From: Actinomycetes bacterium
GTDB lineage: Bacteria > Actinomycetota > Actinomycetes > S36-B12 > GCA-2699445
Reading direction: 5' to 3'
DNA length: 43,866 nucleotides
Assembly (NCBI GenBank): GCA_022599915.1
Contig: JAHZLH010000061.1
Location: 1 to 43,866 of the forward strand
Below, one piece after another: positions 1-7,848 of this stretch (its first letter is position 1; each line of letters begins with the position of its first letter). A program made the translations under genes and the position numbers. The notes below the pieces were generated by a model. It searched no databases. It was not told the origin of the DNA and saw only the letters and a list, made by a program, of their open reading frames with translations.

Positions 1-1208
1 AGTGGTCGGAAGTCGCTGAACCGTTCGGCGAGGTTAGCGAATAGTTTTTGGACCCTGGTGAAGTCGTCCCCCAGCTTTTCCAACCGTTGCGAGGTCTTAT
101 CGGTTTGCTGGATGGTGCTGTTCAGACCTTCTGACACGTCCACAATCTTGATGCCAAGATCATCGAAGAACGCGGTGAGTGCATCACCGATGTTCTGCAG
201 CGGATCACCGCCACTGGCGCGGTTGTTGGCGATGCCCTGCATCGCTTCCAAGACCTTCCCAACACCGTCGACGATCTCATTCTTGCCAGCCGACAGGTCC
301 GGGCCACCACCGCTGGGCTTGCCCAGCGTCGGCAGTCCGAAGCTACCGCCGTCGTCTTCCTTCTTGTCCTTATTCTCTTCCGGGATATACACCGGAGCGA
401 CCTGGATCAGCATGGCTGGCAACACCATGTCTTGTACGTTGGCTGCCCAGCCGAAGCAGGCCTTTCCGCCATCCTGGTTGATCGGGGTGAACGGCAGCAC
501 AATCCACTGCGCTTGCGTGTTGCCGCGACCGTCCGCGCCACCCAGGCCGGCTCCCATATTCAGGTCCACGTAGCGCTGCGGAATCAGCGTGGAAGCCTGC
601 GCCACCATCGGCACCTGTGCTTTCACCTTCTCGGTGATCTGCTGGCCACCCAGAGTGGTGATCGGCACCTCCATAGTCTTAGTGGACATGTTCTTGACGC
701 AGTACTCGGTGGTGACGAGCCCGTCCGCGCCAATCATTTCGTCAGCGGTCACCGTCTCGCCGTTCAACGTGAACTTCGTGGTCAACTCAACCGGGACCTC
801 GAAGTCCTGCGGCATCAGACCGACAGTGCGAACACTGCCCCAGGAGCCGTGATTATCTACTGGGGCGGTGACGGTGCCGTTGCCGTTGTCAGTGGGTTCG
901 GCGAAATCGTCCAGACTGCGAACCGCGACTCCCTGGTCGGGATAGGTAACCGTTTCAGGGATGTCGCCACCGGGGATGGTGATCTGGGTGACTGACCAGC
1001 GGAAATCCACCAGGTCGGAGTTTGGCGCGCCGTCAGCGTCTACACGCAACTGCACACTCTGTCCAACGTCGACCGGAGCCGTGCTCGGCTCCGTAGGGGC
1101 AGAGGCAGGCGTGCTGACGGCAGTGGCACCGCCAGCTGCCGGACCGAGGGCGATGAAGCCGGCGGTGGCAGCCGCGATGGTGGCCTTGAGAGTACGTGAG
1201 GTATTCAT
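1..1208 (-). CDS. Exported protein of unknown family, cut by the left edge
   Basis: The minus-strand frame stays open from an ATG at 1208 to the first base of the window, giving 402 codons with no stop, so the C-terminus lies outside. The first 35-40 residues form a signal peptide (basic start MNTSRTLK, then an Ala/Gly-rich hydrophobic core). The middle contains two isolated Cys (contexts TEYCVK and GKACFGW). A Lys/Asp/Gly-rich linker follows, and the last visible 100 residues are helical with coiled-coil character (GLNSTIQQTDKTSQRLEKLG). The start codon overlaps the stop of the upstream gene as TGATG, so translation is probably coupled. I do not recognise the family. The pairing with a membrane protein suggests a cell-envelope role, by inference only. 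Confidence 0.8.
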   Translation of the reverse strand, partial: MNTSRTLKATIAAATAGFIALGPAAGGATAVSTPASAPTEPSTAPVDVGQSVQLRVDADGAPNSDLVDFRWSVTQITIPGGDIPETVTYPDQGVAVRSLDDFAEPTDNGNGTVTAPVDNHGSWGSVRTVGLMPQDFEVPVELTTKFTLNGETVTADEMIGADGLVTTEYCVKNMSTKTMEVPITTLGGQQITEKVKAQVPMVAQASTLIPQRYVDLNMGAGLGGADGRGNTQAQWIVLPFTPINQDGGKACFGWAANVQDMVLPAMLIQVAPVYIPEENKDKKEDDGGSFGLPTLGKPSGGGPDLSAGKNEIVDGVGKVLEAMQGIANNRASGGDPLQNIGDALTAFFDDLGIKIVDVSEGLNSTIQQTDKTSQRLEKLGDDFTRVQKLFANLAERFSDFRP

Positions 1209-1855
1209 CAGGCGTTGCTCACATTCTTGTCGAGATTGACGTCGGATTCGGAATCGGAGATTTCTGCGGTGTCGGCGGCATCCGTGGCCCCGTCCACCTC
1301 GGTGGACTCACCGTCGGGGTTGTCGTCGCCCTTGGCAGCAGCGCGCTGTTCCTGGTACTCGTCGTCGTCGGGGAGGAGAATCCGAACGAACATGCCGAAC
1401 AGGTAACCAACCGACAGCGGCAGCAGCGCCTGGGCCATCGCGATCGGAAGCGAGGAGTTCAGGCTCTGCGGGTCCAGGTTGAACTGGTAGACGTACACGC
1501 CCGCCAGCGCCCCGGAGCCGAGGATCGCGCACAAGAACGCTGCTTCCTTGCGAGTCCAGAACGTCAGCAGCGCGATCAGTACGGTGGTGATCGTCGCGCC
1601 GAGCGCTAGACCGAAGGCGTTGTCGGTCATGGCGCTAGCACCGATGACGAAGCCCAACGCCCCGCAGATCAGACCAACCAACAGCCAGACCGACCGGGAG
1701 AAGTAGTTACCGCCAATCAAAAACGCAGCGACTACACCAGCTCCAATTGGCCCCTGAGCAGTCAACAACAGGTCGGGTCCCGTGATGTCGCCCATCATAA
1801 ATAGCAGCCATGTTGCCAGGATGATCGCTAGTGCGATGACCCAGATCCTTCCCAT
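1208..1855 (-). CDS. Multi-pass membrane protein with acidic C-terminal tail
   Basis: About 215 residues with some six hydrophobic segments in the first 165 (for example WVIALAIILATWLLFMM and ALGATITTVLIALLTFW). A cytosol-like tail rich in Asp, Glu and Ser follows (DDDEYQEQ, then EISDSESDVNLDKN). A GAGGAGA ribosome site at 1861-1867 sits six bases before an ATG at 1855. A GTG one codon upstream is possible but too close to the site. The stop overlaps the ATG of the exported-protein gene by one base, so the two form an operon. I do not recognise the family; a partner or membrane anchor for the downstream exported protein is inference. Confidence 0.8.
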   Translation of the reverse strand: MGRIWVIALAIILATWLLFMMGDITGPDLLLTAQGPIGAGVVAAFLIGGNYFSRSVWLLVGLICGALGFVIGASAMTDNAFGLALGATITTVLIALLTFWTRKEAAFLCAILGSGALAGVYVYQFNLDPQSLNSSLPIAMAQALLPLSVGYLFGMFVRILLPDDDEYQEQRAAAKGDDNPDGESTEVDGATDAADTAEISDSESDVNLDKNVSNA

Positions 1856-2047
1856 CACGTTCTCCTCACGTGTTTGGTCTGCGAAAACAGCAGTCCCGAG
1901 GATGAGATTAGGAACTCTGTTACCGATCCGTGGCCGAATTCAAAAACTGTCCGAACTTTCCTATTTGGCCGGTACAAAACTCCCAACCTGGACATGCCGC
2001 CCAGGTATCCGCAAGTCGGTCAGCCCGCACCCCCGCGGCAACGGCGC

Positions 2048-2053
2048 TACGCT
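2048..2053 (+). promoter_or_regulatory. -10 box of a leaderless promoter (ureohydrolase gene)
   Basis: TACGCT stands six bases before the ATG at 2060 and there is no ribosome-binding site. This TANNNT-N6-ATG layout is seen before several other genes here and is the known pattern for leaderless mRNAs in Actinobacteria. No good -35 is visible. Confidence 0.5.
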
Positions 2054-2059
2054 CCCCTT

Positions 2060-3139
2060 ATGGCTCGCTATGGCGCTCAATATGGCCCCAACATCACCTT
2101 CCTCGGCGTCCCCGAATGTGACGCCGCAGAACCCGACAGCTACGCCGATTCCGACGTTGTCGTTATCGGTGCGCCATTTGACGGCGGGACCTCCGCCCGT
2201 CCGGGCGCTCGATTCGGCCCCAAAGCGCTGCGGGAGTCCTGCTACCTGGCGATGGATGGTTCCCGACCCAGCCTGGCACTGCGCACTGACGGGTTGAAAG
2301 ATCTGAACGTTCGCGACGCCGGTGATGTGGAGATGTTCTCCGGGGACGCGCAGCGCTCCTGTGCTTCGTTGGAACGAGTCGTGCAACAGGTCGCGGAGAA
2401 CGGCGCCATCCCGCTAATCCTCGGTGGTGACCACACCGTCACCTGGCCGAATGTGACCGGAGTTGCGCGGGCGGTCGGCTGGGGCAAAGTCTCGATCATT
2501 CACTTCGACGCCCACGCTGACACCGGCAACATCGAGTTCGGCTCCCTGATCGGCCACGGTCAACCGATGCGACGCCTGATCGAAAGTGGTGCCGCTCGCG
2601 GCGATCGGTTCCTGCAAATCGGCTTGCGTGGCTATTGGCCGGAGCCAGAGACGCTGGACTGGATGGCCGAGCAAGACATGCGCTCGTATGAGATGACCGA
2701 GATCGGGGCCCGCGGATTCGACATGGTGCTCACCGAAGCGATGCGGATCGCCACCTCTGACTGCGATGGGGTGTTCCTGTCAGTGGATATCGATGTCGCC
2801 GACCCAGCCCACGCGCCAGGTACCGGTACCCCGGAACCCGGCGGCTTGTCTGCGCGACAACTGCTCGATGCGGTCCGCAAGATCTGCTACACCGTTCCGA
2901 TCGTGGGGATGGACATCGTGGAAGTAGCGCCGCCATATGACCAATCCGACATCACCGCGATGCTGGGTAATCGGGTGGTGCTGGAGGCGCTGTCGGCGCT
3001 GGCGCGCGCCCAAACGGATGCGGCCCGTGGCACCCACTGGGATCCGAAGATGCCGCTACTGGCCTATCGCGGTGACGACGCCTACGGCGCTGGTGAGAAT
3101 CCCGACCATGGTGACGACGACGCTGTCGTCGAAGACTGA
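2060..3139 (+). CDS. Ureohydrolase: agmatinase or guanidinobutyrase
   Basis: Binuclear manganese ureohydrolase of the arginase/agmatinase family, about 359 residues. It splits urea from a guanidino compound: agmatine to putrescine, or 4-guanidinobutyrate to GABA. All metal-binding blocks are present: GGDHT, DAHAD, and SVDIDVADPAHAPGTGTPEP. The GTGTPEPGG form is typical of agmatinase/guanidinobutyrase-type enzymes rather than arginases. The chosen start (MARYGAQYGP) has a TACGCT -10 box six bases upstream. An in-frame ATG at 1994 would add 22 residues but has no ribosome site. A GABA-type aminotransferase and aldehyde dehydrogenase lie 2-4 kb downstream on the same strand, which makes guanidinobutyrate an attractive substrate. 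Substrate choice cannot be settled from sequence alone. Confidence 0.9.
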   Translation: MARYGAQYGPNITFLGVPECDAAEPDSYADSDVVVIGAPFDGGTSARPGARFGPKALRESCYLAMDGSRPSLALRTDGLKDLNVRDAGDVEMFSGDAQRSCASLERVVQQVAENGAIPLILGGDHTVTWPNVTGVARAVGWGKVSIIHFDAHADTGNIEFGSLIGHGQPMRRLIESGAARGDRFLQIGLRGYWPEPETLDWMAEQDMRSYEMTEIGARGFDMVLTEAMRIATSDCDGVFLSVDIDVADPAHAPGTGTPEPGGLSARQLLDAVRKICYTVPIVGMDIVEVAPPYDQSDITAMLGNRVVLEALSALARAQTDAARGTHWDPKMPLLAYRGDDAYGAGENPDHGDDDAVVED

Positions 3140-3154
3140 CGTTTCGTAGCGGCC

Positions 3155-3194
3155 GACTACCGCCGCTGAACGGCGGTAGTCCCCCGTTCAGCGG
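3155..3194 (+). terminator. Terminator hairpin with a mutually exclusive alternative hairpin
   Basis: A perfect 11-bp stem (GACTACCGCCG, 3155-3165, with 3171-3181) closes a five-base loop just after the ureohydrolase stop. A second perfect 11-bp stem pairs CCGCTGAACGG (3163-3173) with CCGTTCAGCGG (3184-3194). The two share bases 3163-3173, so only one can form at a time. The first acts as a likely terminator although no long U run follows. The pair resembles an attenuator upstream of the YkvA gene. Confidence 0.7.
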
Positions 3195-3256
3195 AATACC
3201 GAGGCTGGGCACAACGTTTACCCTGAAACTGGGTGTCGTTCAGCCATCCTGCCGCC

Positions 3257-3262
3257 AGGAGG
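3257..3262 (+). promoter_or_regulatory. Strong ribosome-binding site of the YkvA gene
   Basis: A full AGGAGG stands four bases before the ATG at 3267 and fixes that start. A TACCCT hexamer at 3219-3224 could be its -10 box, placed after the hairpin pair, though no -35 is evident. Confidence 0.75.
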
Positions 3263-3266
3263 TCTC

Positions 3267-3506
3267 ATGTCTCGGTTCAGCAAAAAAGATATGGCTCTGC
3301 TTGTGCTCGCAGCGGTCTACATCGTGATGCCGGTGGACCTCATTCCCGAGCTGATCACCGGGCCGCTGGGATTGACTGATGACATGGCTGCGGTCGCGAT
3401 GATCGCCGCGGTCATTATGCGGTCGCGGCGCACCACTGCGGGTGCGGCCCCCTATGCCCCCGCCAGCGCCTACCCGCAGGCGCCCTACGGCTACCCGCAG
3501 CAGTAG
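3267..3506 (+). CDS. YkvA/DUF1232 family small membrane protein
   Basis: 79 residues. The core (VYIVMPVDLIPELITGPLG, then LTDDMAAV) is the DUF1232 signature of small YkvA-like proteins, which are widespread and of unknown function. Two short hydrophobic segments flank the motif. The C-terminal 25 residues are a Tyr/Pro/Ala-rich tail (APASAYPQAPYGYPQ), which looks disordered. The start is well supported by AGGAGG. Alternative hairpins lie between it and the ureohydrolase gene, so its expression may depend on read-through. Confidence 0.85.
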   Translation: MSRFSKKDMALLVLAAVYIVMPVDLIPELITGPLGLTDDMAAVAMIAAVIMRSRRTTAGAAPYAPASAYPQAPYGYPQQ

Positions 3507-3630
3507 CGCTCACCTATCTCGCCGGCCCAGCCGGACGCATCCGGTGGCCCCGGTCGTTGTTACCCGCGTGGCCCGCAGTAGCCGTCTCTCGAGACCGCTA
3601 CCAGCCTGCCATCGGTTCGGGTTCCGTGTC

Positions 3631-3655
3631 GGTTCCTACTGTCGAGTGAGGAACC
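3631..3655 (+). other. Hairpin in the gap before the saccharopine-dehydrogenase-like gene
   Basis: GGTTCCTACT (3631-3640) pairs with AGT and AGGAACC across a four-base loop, with a single bulged G. The 252-base gap 3507-3758 holds this hairpin, a possible -10 (TAGGCT, 3691-3696) and nothing else I can name. It may be the terminator of the YkvA gene. Confidence 0.4.
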
Positions 3656-3758
3656 CGTAGGAGGAGTGGCTCCGTGATATTGATTCCGCGTAGGCTGCTC
3701 TCATCCGGTTGTCATGGCGGTGCCGGAAATCGCGGGCGGCGCCCGCAGGAGGACCAGC

Positions 3759-4982
3759 ATGCGAATTCTGATTATCGGAGCGGGTGGAGTCGGTAGTTCA
3801 GCGGCGCTGATCGCGGCTCGACGAGACTTCTTCGAGCACATCGTGATCGCCGACTACGACGAGGCGCGCGCTCGCTCGGTGGTGGACCGGATCGACTCCG
3901 ACAAGTTCACCACCGCACGAGTGGATGCCAGCAATCCCGATGCCGTCGCCGAGTTGTGCCGAACTCATCGGATCACTCATGTGCTCAATGTGGTGGACCC
4001 ACGCTTCGTCACCGCCATCTTCGACGGGACGTTTGCCGCCGGTGCGAACTACCTCGACACCGCCATGTCGTTATCCGCACCCCACCCCAGCGACCCCCAC
4101 CAGCAGACCGGGGTGAAACTGGGCGACTATCAGTTCAAACGCAGCCAAGCCTGGCAGGACGCCGGGCTACTCGCATTGTGTGGCATCGGTGTGGAGCCAG
4201 GTCTGGCCGATGTGTTCGCCCGCTACGCCGCCGATCACCTGTTCAGCAGCATCGACGAGATCGGGGTGCGCGACGGTGCCAATCTCATGGTCGCCGGCTA
4301 CGACTTCGCGCCGTCGTTTTCGATTTGGACCACCATCGAGGAATGTCTCAACCCGCCAGTGATCTGGGAGAAGGACCGCGGCTGGTTCACCACTGCCCCG
4401 TTCAGTGAACCGGAAGTGTTCGATTTCCCTGAAGGCATCGGCCCGGTGGAATGCGTGAACGTGGAGCACGAGGAGGTGCTGCTGGTGCCGCGTTGGGTGG
4501 AGTGCAACCGGGTCACCTTCAAGTACGGCCTCGGCGAAGAATTCATCGACGTACTGCAAACTCTGCACAAGTTGGGGCTGGACCGCACCGACCCGGTGAC
4601 GGTGCGCGGCAACCAGGTCAGCCCCCGTGATGTGGTGGCCGCTTGTCTGCCGGACCCGATGACATTGGGTGATGCCATGTCCGGCAAGACCTGCGCCGGA
4701 ACCTGGGTCACCGGCACTGGCACCGACGGCAACCCGCGCGAGGTATACCTCTACCACGTCGCCGACAACGACTGGACCATGGCGGAATACGGAACCCAAG
4801 CGGTGGTGTGGCAGACCGCAATGAACCCAGTCATCGCCCTGGAACTGTTGGCCACCGGAGTCTGGTCCGGCGCGGGTGTACTGGGACCGGAAGCCTTTGA
4901 TGCGGTGCCGTTCCTCGACCTGCTCGACAACAGACTCGGCCAACAGTGGGGTCAGCAGGAGCGAACCCCCGCCCAACAATGA
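3759..4982 (+). CDS. Saccharopine dehydrogenase-family NAD(P)-binding enzyme
   Basis: 407 residues starting MRILIIGAGGVGSSAA, a Rossmann dinucleotide-binding loop (GxGGxGS). This N-terminal domain is followed by the larger C-terminal catalytic domain typical of saccharopine dehydrogenase, lysine 6-dehydrogenase and carboxynorspermidine/homospermidine synthases. AGGAGG at 3748-3753 supports the ATG at 3759. It is 78 bases upstream of the aminotransferase gene, in the same direction. The neighbours point to amino-acid or polyamine breakdown, so a role in reductive or oxidative handling of an amine such as lysine or putrescine is likely. The exact substrate is not visible. Confidence 0.8.
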   Translation: MRILIIGAGGVGSSAALIAARRDFFEHIVIADYDEARARSVVDRIDSDKFTTARVDASNPDAVAELCRTHRITHVLNVVDPRFVTAIFDGTFAAGANYLDTAMSLSAPHPSDPHQQTGVKLGDYQFKRSQAWQDAGLLALCGIGVEPGLADVFARYAADHLFSSIDEIGVRDGANLMVAGYDFAPSFSIWTTIEECLNPPVIWEKDRGWFTTAPFSEPEVFDFPEGIGPVECVNVEHEEVLLVPRWVECNRVTFKYGLGEEFIDVLQTLHKLGLDRTDPVTVRGNQVSPRDVVAACLPDPMTLGDAMSGKTCAGTWVTGTGTDGNPREVYLYHVADNDWTMAEYGTQAVVWQTAMNPVIALELLATGVWSGAGVLGPEAFDAVPFLDLLDNRLGQQWGQQERTPAQQ

Positions 4983-5018
4983 CATGCTGGCGGTAACTCA
5001 ACCACGGCCAGCAGCACC

Positions 5019-5040
5019 GCCCAGCCTCCCCCGGCTGGGC
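5019..5040 (+). other. Hairpin just upstream of the aminotransferase ribosome site
   Basis: GCCCAGCC (5019-5026) pairs perfectly with GGCTGGGC (5033-5040) around a C-rich six-base loop. It ends nine bases before the AGGAG of the next gene. It could be a weak intra-operon terminator or an mRNA stabiliser. Confidence 0.45.
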
Positions 5041-5060
5041 CCGACCGCCAGGAGTGAGCG

Positions 5061-6404
5061 ATGACGCAGCCCTTCGGACCCGACCTCGACCAGCGCCGCA
5101 ATGTGGTCACCGAAATCCCGGGACCCCGTTCGCAGGAACTGGCACAACGCCGCAAGGCGGCGGTGTCCGCCGCGCTGGGTGCTGCCGTGCCGATTTATGC
5201 GGATCGCGCCGGTGGCGGTGTGGTGCTCGACGTGGACGGCAACACCCTGATCGATATGGGATCCGGTATCGCGGTCACCAACGTAGGAAACAGCGCCCCA
5301 CTGGTGGTGGAAGGCATCACTGCGCAAGCACACTTACTCACCCACACCTGCTTCATGGTTGCTGGCTACGAGCCCTACATCCAGGTATGCGAGGAACTCA
5401 ACGAACTGACCCCCGGAGATCACGAGAAACGGTCCGCGCTGTTCAACTCCGGCGCGGAAGCGGTGGAAAACGCAGTCAAAGTGGCGCGAGCGCACACCGG
5501 ACGTAATGCGGTGGTGGCGGTGGAACATGGCTACCACGGCCGCACCAACCTGACGATGGCGTTGACCGCAAAAAACATGCCCTACAAACACAGTTTCGGC
5601 CCATTCGCGCCCGAGGTGTATCGGGTACCGACGTCCTATCCGTTGCGTGACAACCGCGACGGACCCACCGCCGCCGCGCGAGCGATCAGTCGGATTGAAG
5701 CAGAGATCTCGCCCGAGAACCTAGCAGCCATTCTGATTGAGCCAATCCAAGGCGAGGGTGGCTTCGTGGTCCCAGCAGAAGGTTTCCTGCCTGCGCTGCG
5801 CGACTGGTGTACCGAACACGATGTGGTCTTCATCGCCGACGAAATCCAAACCGGTTTTTGTCGCACCGGCGACTGGTTCGCCTGCAACCACGAAGACGTC
5901 ATCCCCGATTTGATCACCACCGCCAAAGGCATCGCTGGCGGCATGCCGTTGGCCGGTGTGACTGGCCGCGCGGAAATGATGGACAGCGTCCACGTCGGTG
6001 GCTTGGGCGGCACCTACGGCGGCAACCCGGTGGCCTGTGCGGCGGCGATTGGGGCGATCAAGACGATGCGGGAACAGGACCTGACCCGCCGGGCCCGGGA
6101 ACTGGGCGCCATCATGACCGACCGGTTGCACTCGCTGGCAGCGCAGTTGGACGTGATCGCTGATGTGCGGGGCCGAGGTGCGATGGTGGCGATCGAGTTC
6201 GCCGAGCCCGACAGTCTGGAGCCGATCGCAGACTTGCCCAAACGAATCGCGGCGGCCTGCGCCCAACAAGGTGTCATGGTGCTCACCGCCGGAACCTACG
6301 GCAACGTGATCCGGTTGCTGCCACCGCTGGTGATGTCTGACGAACTCATCACCGATGCGATGGACGTCATCACGGATGCGATTCTCACCGAGGCAGCCAA
6401 ATGA
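5061..6404 (+). CDS. gabT: 4-aminobutyrate-type aminotransferase (class III, PLP)
   Basis: 447 residues. Class III PLP aminotransferase converting GABA or a similar omega-amine with 2-oxoglutarate to the semialdehyde and glutamate. Visible features are FNSGAEAVENAVKVAR (cofactor phosphate binding), HGYHGRT, the Asp of FIADEIQTGF that contacts the pyridine nitrogen, and the Schiff-base Lys in TTAKGIAGGMPLAG. Length is normal for GabT. AGGAG at 5050-5054 supports the ATG at 5061. Its stop overlaps the start of the aldehyde dehydrogenase gene as ATGA, so the two enzymes are translationally coupled. This fits the gabT-gabD route to succinate. Putrescine or 5-aminovalerate aminotransferase is a possible alternative. 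Confidence 0.9.
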   Translation: MTQPFGPDLDQRRNVVTEIPGPRSQELAQRRKAAVSAALGAAVPIYADRAGGGVVLDVDGNTLIDMGSGIAVTNVGNSAPLVVEGITAQAHLLTHTCFMVAGYEPYIQVCEELNELTPGDHEKRSALFNSGAEAVENAVKVARAHTGRNAVVAVEHGYHGRTNLTMALTAKNMPYKHSFGPFAPEVYRVPTSYPLRDNRDGPTAAARAISRIEAEISPENLAAILIEPIQGEGGFVVPAEGFLPALRDWCTEHDVVFIADEIQTGFCRTGDWFACNHEDVIPDLITTAKGIAGGMPLAGVTGRAEMMDSVHVGGLGGTYGGNPVACAAAIGAIKTMREQDLTRRARELGAIMTDRLHSLAAQLDVIADVRGRGAMVAIEFAEPDSLEPIADLPKRIAAACAQQGVMVLTAGTYGNVIRLLPPLVMSDELITDAMDVITDAILTEAAK

Positions 6405-7840
6405 GCGCCGTTCCGTTTTGGGTGGCGGGTGAACCGCGCAGCACCGGTGACACCCAGCAGATCTCCTGCCCGTACGACGACGCCGAAGTCGGCAGTCACT
6501 ACCAGCCCAGCGCGGCTGACATTGAAGCGGCGGTGGCGGCTGCGGTGGCTGCGGTACCTGCGGCACGGGCCACTACCGCAACTCAGCGAGCAGACGCGCT
6601 CCTACACGTCTCACAACGCATCGCCGAACGAGCGGATGAGATTGCCCGACTGATTACCGGCGAAAACGGCAAGCCGCTGATGTGGGCGCGAGCCGAGGTG
6701 GGTCGCGCGGTGTCTACGTTTCGGTGGGGCGCGGAAGAGGCCCGCCGCTGGTCGGGGGAACTGCAGCGGTTGGATACTGACCCAGCCGCGGCTGGCCGGA
6801 TGGCGGTGGTGCGCCGTTTCCCGATCGGACCAGTCCTGGGCGTTGCCCCGTTCAACTTCCCGCTGAATCTGGTGGCACACAAAGTGGCGCCTGCTATCGC
6901 AGTCGGTGCACCCATCATCATCAAGCCGGCACCCGCGACACCATTGACCGCGCTGCTGCTGGGCGAGCTGCTCGCCGAAACTGATCTGCCAGCGGGCATG
7001 TGGTCAGTGTTGCCGTTGAACAACCACGACACCGCAGAACTGGTCGCTGATCCGCGACTACCAATCATTTCCTTCACTGGCTCCGACACGGTCGGCTATG
7101 AAATCCAGGCAGCTAACCCTCGCAAGCAAGTGATTTTGGAACTGGGGGGCAACGCGGCCGCAGCGGTACTGGCCGACTGGTCATCACCACAAGACTTGGA
7201 CTGGGCGGCAACACGGATCGCCACCTTCGGCAACTACCAGGCAGGACAATCCTGCATTTCGGTACAGCGAGTGTTCGTGGACGAGTCCCTACAGGAGGAG
7301 TTTCTGCCACTACTCGTCAGCAAACTCGCTGGCCTACGCACCGGCTCCCCCTGGGACGATGACGTCCTCGTCGGCCCAGTGATCAACGAGTCGGCCGCGG
7401 AACGGATCAGTACCTGGATCGACCAGGCGGTGTCGTCAGGAGCGCGTCTGCTCACCGGTGGCGTCCGGCAAGGAACGAGTGTCGCACCCACGCTGCTGAC
7501 CGATGTGCCGCCGCAAGCACCGATATCGTGTCAGGAAGTATTTGGCCCGGTTATGACCGTGGCCACCGTCGCGGGCGTTGACGAGGCGTTCGCTGCGATC
7601 AACGACTCTCGCTTTGGACTGCAAGCAGGACTATTTACCCACGATGTGCGGACAGCATTTCGGGCACAACGGGAACTGGAGGTCGGTGGCGTGATCATCG
7701 GCGACGTGCCGTCCTATCGCGCCGATCAGATGCCCTATGGCGGGCTGAAGGACTCTGGTCACGGCCGCGAAGGACTGCGTGCCGCGATGCACGAACTCAC
7801 GCAAGACCGCGTACTGGTACTGACCGGCCTCGACCTCTAG
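6401..7840 (+). CDS. Aldehyde dehydrogenase, probable succinate-semialdehyde dehydrogenase
   Basis: 479 residues. NAD(P)-dependent aldehyde dehydrogenase with the cofactor block PFNFPLNLVAHKVAPAI, Lys of IIKPAPATPL, the general-base Glu in LELGGNAAAAV, and the catalytic Cys in AGQSCISVQR. EVFGPVMTV is also present. The ATG overlaps the aminotransferase stop (ATGA, 6401-6404). With the upstream aminotransferase it most likely oxidises succinate semialdehyde to succinate. The sequence also resembles lactaldehyde- and phosphonoacetaldehyde-type dehydrogenases, so the substrate is inferred from position. The gene ends nine bases before the convergent c-di-GMP gene. Confidence 0.87.
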   Translation: MSAVPFWVAGEPRSTGDTQQISCPYDDAEVGSHYQPSAADIEAAVAAAVAAVPAARATTATQRADALLHVSQRIAERADEIARLITGENGKPLMWARAEVGRAVSTFRWGAEEARRWSGELQRLDTDPAAAGRMAVVRRFPIGPVLGVAPFNFPLNLVAHKVAPAIAVGAPIIIKPAPATPLTALLLGELLAETDLPAGMWSVLPLNNHDTAELVADPRLPIISFTGSDTVGYEIQAANPRKQVILELGGNAAAAVLADWSSPQDLDWAATRIATFGNYQAGQSCISVQRVFVDESLQEEFLPLLVSKLAGLRTGSPWDDDVLVGPVINESAAERISTWIDQAVSSGARLLTGGVRQGTSVAPTLLTDVPPQAPISCQEVFGPVMTVATVAGVDEAFAAINDSRFGLQAGLFTHDVRTAFRAQRELEVGGVIIGDVPSYRADQMPYGGLKDSGHGREGLRAAMHELTQDRVLVLTGLDL

Positions 7841-7848
7841 GCGCCAGA

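Noticed and set aside
4167-4985. 272-codon minus-strand frame opposite the saccharopine-dehydrogenase-like gene
   Set aside because: Composition is that of an antisense frame (His/Gly/Val-rich), with no domain and no start signal.
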